A stretch of 8,503 nucleotides of DNA from Bacteroidales bacterium (GTDB taxonomy: Bacteria > Bacteroidota > Bacteroidia > Bacteroidales > UBA12077): the NCBI GenBank assembly GCA_030600865.1, contig JAUVUS010000080.1, forward strand, positions 1-8,503, written 5' to 3'. The notes beneath the pieces are model-generated. The model saw only the letters and a list, made by a program, of their open reading frames with translations. It was not told where the DNA came from and did not search any database. A program made the position numbers and the translations under genes. Each line of letters opens with the position of its first letter. Positions within the stretch are counted from its first letter, which is position 1. This document shows, one piece after another, positions 7,020 through 8,503 of this stretch.

Positions 7020-7643
7020 TTATTCGCCAATTACTACCTTTGAAAAGCGAATAACTTTTTCATTTAAATAATAACCCTTTTCAATCACATCAACTACTTT
7101 CCCTTTTAATTTCTTGTCAGGGGCGGGAATTTTTGTAATGGCTTCGTGTAAATCTGTATCAAACTCTTTTTCTTTCGCCTCGATTTCTTTTACTCCACGT
7201 TGTTTTAAAAAATCTGCAAATTTATTATATATCAGTTGTACTCCTTCCTTTACAGCACTAATTTCTTTTGCCTGATCAATAGAACCTAAAGCACGTTCGA
7301 AATCATCCATGACAGGTAAAATATTAACCAGAATATCTTCGCCGGCAGTTTTGGTAAGTTCCATTCTTTCTTTCAAAGTTCTTCTACGGTAATTATCGTA
7401 TTCTGCTGCTAAACGCAGGTATTTATCGTTTAGTTCTGCAATTTTTTTCTTAGCTATTTTATCTGCCCCAACGGTGGAATCAGTAGGTTTTTTAGCTTTT
7501 TTTGTTTTAGCACTGCCTGCCGGACCTGCCTTGCCTGCCTGTTCGGCAGACAGGCGGGTAGACTTCTCCTTTTGTTTTTTATTTTGCTGAGTAGCTTTAG
7601 TCTTTTTCTTTTCCTCTATGGTATCTTTCGTCTTCTTTGTCAT
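7020..7643 (-). CDS. grpE: GrpE, nucleotide exchange factor of DnaK
   Basis: GrpE releases ADP from DnaK and closes the DnaK-DnaJ-GrpE cycle in the cytosol. The product has 207 residues. Residues 1-66 are a very basic, disordered tail (TKKTKDTIEEKKKTKATQQ and further Lys runs), longer and more Lys-rich than in E. coli. The conserved part begins at about 67 with the dimerising helix (KIAELNDKYLRLAAEYDNYRRR, about 67-88), then NILPVMDDFERAL (107-119), GVQLIYNKFADFLKQRGV (134-151), FDTDLHEAI (161-169) and the signature GKVVDVIEKGYYLNEKVIRFSKV (181-203). It is the first gene of the operon with dnaJ. Residues about 29-45 (TRLSAEQAGKAGPAGSA) are encoded by a GC-rich palindromic stretch quite unlike the surrounding AT-rich Lys codons. 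That suggests an in-frame inserted repeat in a part of the protein that tolerates it. Confidence 0.97.
   Translation of the reverse strand: MTKKTKDTIEEKKKTKATQQNKKQKEKSTRLSAEQAGKAGPAGSAKTKKAKKPTDSTVGADKIAKKKIAELNDKYLRLAAEYDNYRRRTLKERMELTKTAGEDILVNILPVMDDFERALGSIDQAKEISAVKEGVQLIYNKFADFLKQRGVKEIEAKEKEFDTDLHEAITKIPAPDKKLKGKVVDVIEKGYYLNEKVIRFSKVVIGE
7511..7558. repeat. GC-rich palindromic insert within the grpE coding sequence
   Basis: These 48 bp are 34/48 G+C (71%) in a window of roughly one third GC. CCTGCCTGT at 7534-7542 pairs with ACAGGCGGG at 7550-7558 (8 of 9 pairs) around a 7-nt loop, and GCCTGCC or CCTGCC units recur at 7515-7521, 7525-7530 and 7533-7539. The composition and palindrome are typical of short dispersed repeats rather than of native Bacteroidota coding sequence. 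Confidence 0.6.
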
Positions 7644-7696
7644 TTTCGTCTTCTTTTGAAAATTGATTATTCGTTAATTTAATCGGCTTTATTGAT

Positions 7697-7713
7697 ATCA
7701 AAATTTTTGCCAA
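7697..7713 (-). promoter_or_regulatory. Candidate sigma-54-like or Bacteroidota primary-sigma promoter of grpE-dnaJ
   Basis: On the - strand the bases at 7713-7697 read TTGGCAAAAATTTTGAT. This resembles the sigma-54 pattern TTGGCAcg-N4-TTGCw, but the -12 GC is GA here, a weak point. A start near 7686 would leave a leader of about 43 nt. The same bases can be read as a poor TAnnTTTG box (AAATTTTG) with a TTTG 22 bases upstream. An inverted pair TGCCAA (7708-7713) and TTGGCA (7733-7738) overlaps it and could be an operator. Confidence 0.25.
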
Positions 7714-7854
7714 ATAGATTTTTTACGTCAAATTGGCACGCAAAAATAATGTATAATAGAAAACCTGACAATGAAATACCAAATTAAATATAATTTCTAA
7801 TCAAACTGGCAGTTAAATTTATTAATATATAGGGAATTGAGCATTGTAGTTTAG

Positions 7855-7912
7855 TTGGAATTATGGAATGATGGATTTAAATATTTTTATTTACATTATT
7901 CCAATATTCCAT
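7855..7912. repeat. TGGAAT-based inverted repeat in the murA-grpE spacer
   Basis: The 18-bp arm at 7855-7872 (TTGGAATTATGGAATGAT) is complementary at 14 of 18 positions to 7895-7912 (ATTATTCCAATATTCCAT), with a 22-nt AT-only or nearly AT-only loop. Each arm itself holds two GGAAT/ATTCC units 8 bp apart. No T-tract follows on either strand, so it is not a standard terminator. It resembles dispersed intergenic repeats more than a gene-specific site. Confidence 0.5.
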
Positions 7913-7992
7913 CTTTCCTGTTAATTCATCGGTCAAATTTTCTCAATATAATTTAACTTTACTTCATTAATTTATAAAGGCAGAGAGAGTGA

Positions 7993-8503
7993 TTAATTTA
8001 TTCGCTTAATGTCAGCTCCAATGGCATTTAATCGCGCATCTATATTCTGATACCCACGATCAATCTGGTCTATATTATGAATGGTACTTGTTCCATCTGC
8101 TGATAATGCAGCAATTAGAAGTGCTACTCCTGCACGAATATCAGGTGAGGTCATATCGGTTGCTCGTAACTGAATCTGATTATTTAATCCAATGATATTA
8201 GCTCTGTGTGGATCACATAAAATTATTTGCGCCCCCATATCAATTAATTTGTCCACAAAGAACAAACGGCTCTCAAACATTTTCTGGTGAATTAAAACAC
8301 TCCCTTTTGCTTGTGTAGCAACTACTAGCATAACACTTAAAAGATCTGGTGTTAATCCCGGCCATGGAGCATCGGCTATTGTCATTATTGAACCGTCAAT
8401 AAAAGTTTCTATCTGGTAATGTTTTTGTTCCGGAATAAAAATATCATCGCCAATTTTTTCGAGTTTGATTCCTAAACGCTTAAATGAATTTGGTATGATT
8501 CCC
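7993..8503 (-). CDS. murA: UDP-N-acetylglucosamine 1-carboxyvinyltransferase MurA, C-terminal part
   Basis: MurA transfers enolpyruvate from PEP to UDP-GlcNAc, the first committed step of peptidoglycan synthesis, in the cytosol. Only the last 169 residues are in the window; the frame is open to base 8503 and the start and catalytic Cys lie beyond it. The ATG at 8385-8383 is internal, since conserved sequence (GIIPNSFKRLGIKLEKIGDD) continues upstream. Visible family segments are IADAPWPGLTPDLLSVMLVV (the wPG..pDL block that holds a PEP/UDP-sugar-contacting Asp), the FESRLFFVDKLIDMGAQI block (FE.R..h...L..MGA), LRATDMTSPDIRAGVALLIAAL (the LrAtDlRaGaaLv-type block), and IDQIDRGYQNIDARLNAIGA (i.hIdRGYe.i...L..lGA), which contains the conserved Arg. 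The PWPGLTPD version is the one usual in Bacteroidota. The gene precedes grpE by 349 bp in the same direction and is probably a separate transcript. Confidence 0.97.
   Translation of the reverse strand, partial: GIIPNSFKRLGIKLEKIGDDIFIPEQKHYQIETFIDGSIMTIADAPWPGLTPDLLSVMLVVATQAKGSVLIHQKMFESRLFFVDKLIDMGAQIILCDPHRANIIGLNNQIQLRATDMTSPDIRAGVALLIAALSADGTSTIHNIDQIDRGYQNIDARLNAIGADIKRIN

Larger units (their letters stand above)
7644..7992. other. 349-bp intergenic region between murA and grpE
   Basis: No credible gene is seen on either strand; the ATG-started frames I traced by eye here are 15 codons or shorter. It holds the inverted repeat at 7855-7912 and, nearer grpE, the candidate promoter region at 7697-7738. 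There is no CIRCE-type TTAGCACTC/GAGTGCTAA operator, and I see no clear T-tailed terminator after murA. Confidence 0.7.

Noticed and set aside
7644..7992. CIRCE/HrcA operator or a small RNA upstream of grpE
   Set aside because: No TTAGCACTC-N9-GAGTGCTAA pattern is present, and no strong hairpin with a T-tract marks a small RNA end.
8383..8385. ATG as the start of murA
   Set aside because: The frame stays open to 8503 and family-like MurA sequence continues upstream, so this Met is internal.

Overview
The window comes from the chromosome of a low-GC member of the Bacteroidota, most likely an uncultured or environmental Bacteroidales-like lineage. The evidence is the strong AT bias, the absence of Shine-Dalgarno sequences before most starts, a DUF4251 lipid-free secreted protein (a family nearly confined to this phylum), the Bacteroidota form of MurA, and a divergent TTG/TAnnTTTG-like promoter pattern. 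No phage, transposase, CRISPR, tRNA or rRNA gene is visible. Most genes are ordinary housekeeping or exported proteins.

Left part, + strand (1-2393): the 3' part of truA (tRNA pseudouridine synthase) is cut by the window edge. It is followed by a very small two-helix membrane protein (704-877) that sits 3 bp ahead of a class I SAM methyltransferase (881-1651), then by a separately spaced DUF4251 secreted protein (1845-2393).

Middle part, - strand (2408-5452): two exported proteins lie in the same direction. The upstream one (4244-5452) has a DUF4424-like N-terminal part and a C-terminal NADase-type glycan-binding (discoidin-like) domain. The downstream one (2408-4123) is a secreted C69-family dipeptidase whose catalytic Cys directly follows the signal peptide. 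It converges on the DUF4251 gene with a 14-bp gap.

Right part, - strand (5484-8503): a heat-shock operon grpE-dnaJ ends in a clear Rho-independent terminator. Upstream of it lies a 349-bp spacer and then the 3' end of murA (peptidoglycan precursor synthesis), cut by the window edge.

The least ordinary stretch is 5484-5870. The last 45 bp of dnaJ are present a second time, 320 bp downstream, in the same orientation (40 of 45 bases identical). Between the copies lies a 113-codon stop-free frame with no usable start codon, which looks like the tail of a lost gene. Other oddities are a 71% GC palindromic insert inside the N-terminal tail of GrpE (7511-7558) and a TGGAAT-based inverted repeat in the grpE-murA spacer (7855-7912); both resemble dispersed genomic repeats. 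I found no convincing multi-gene novel system here.
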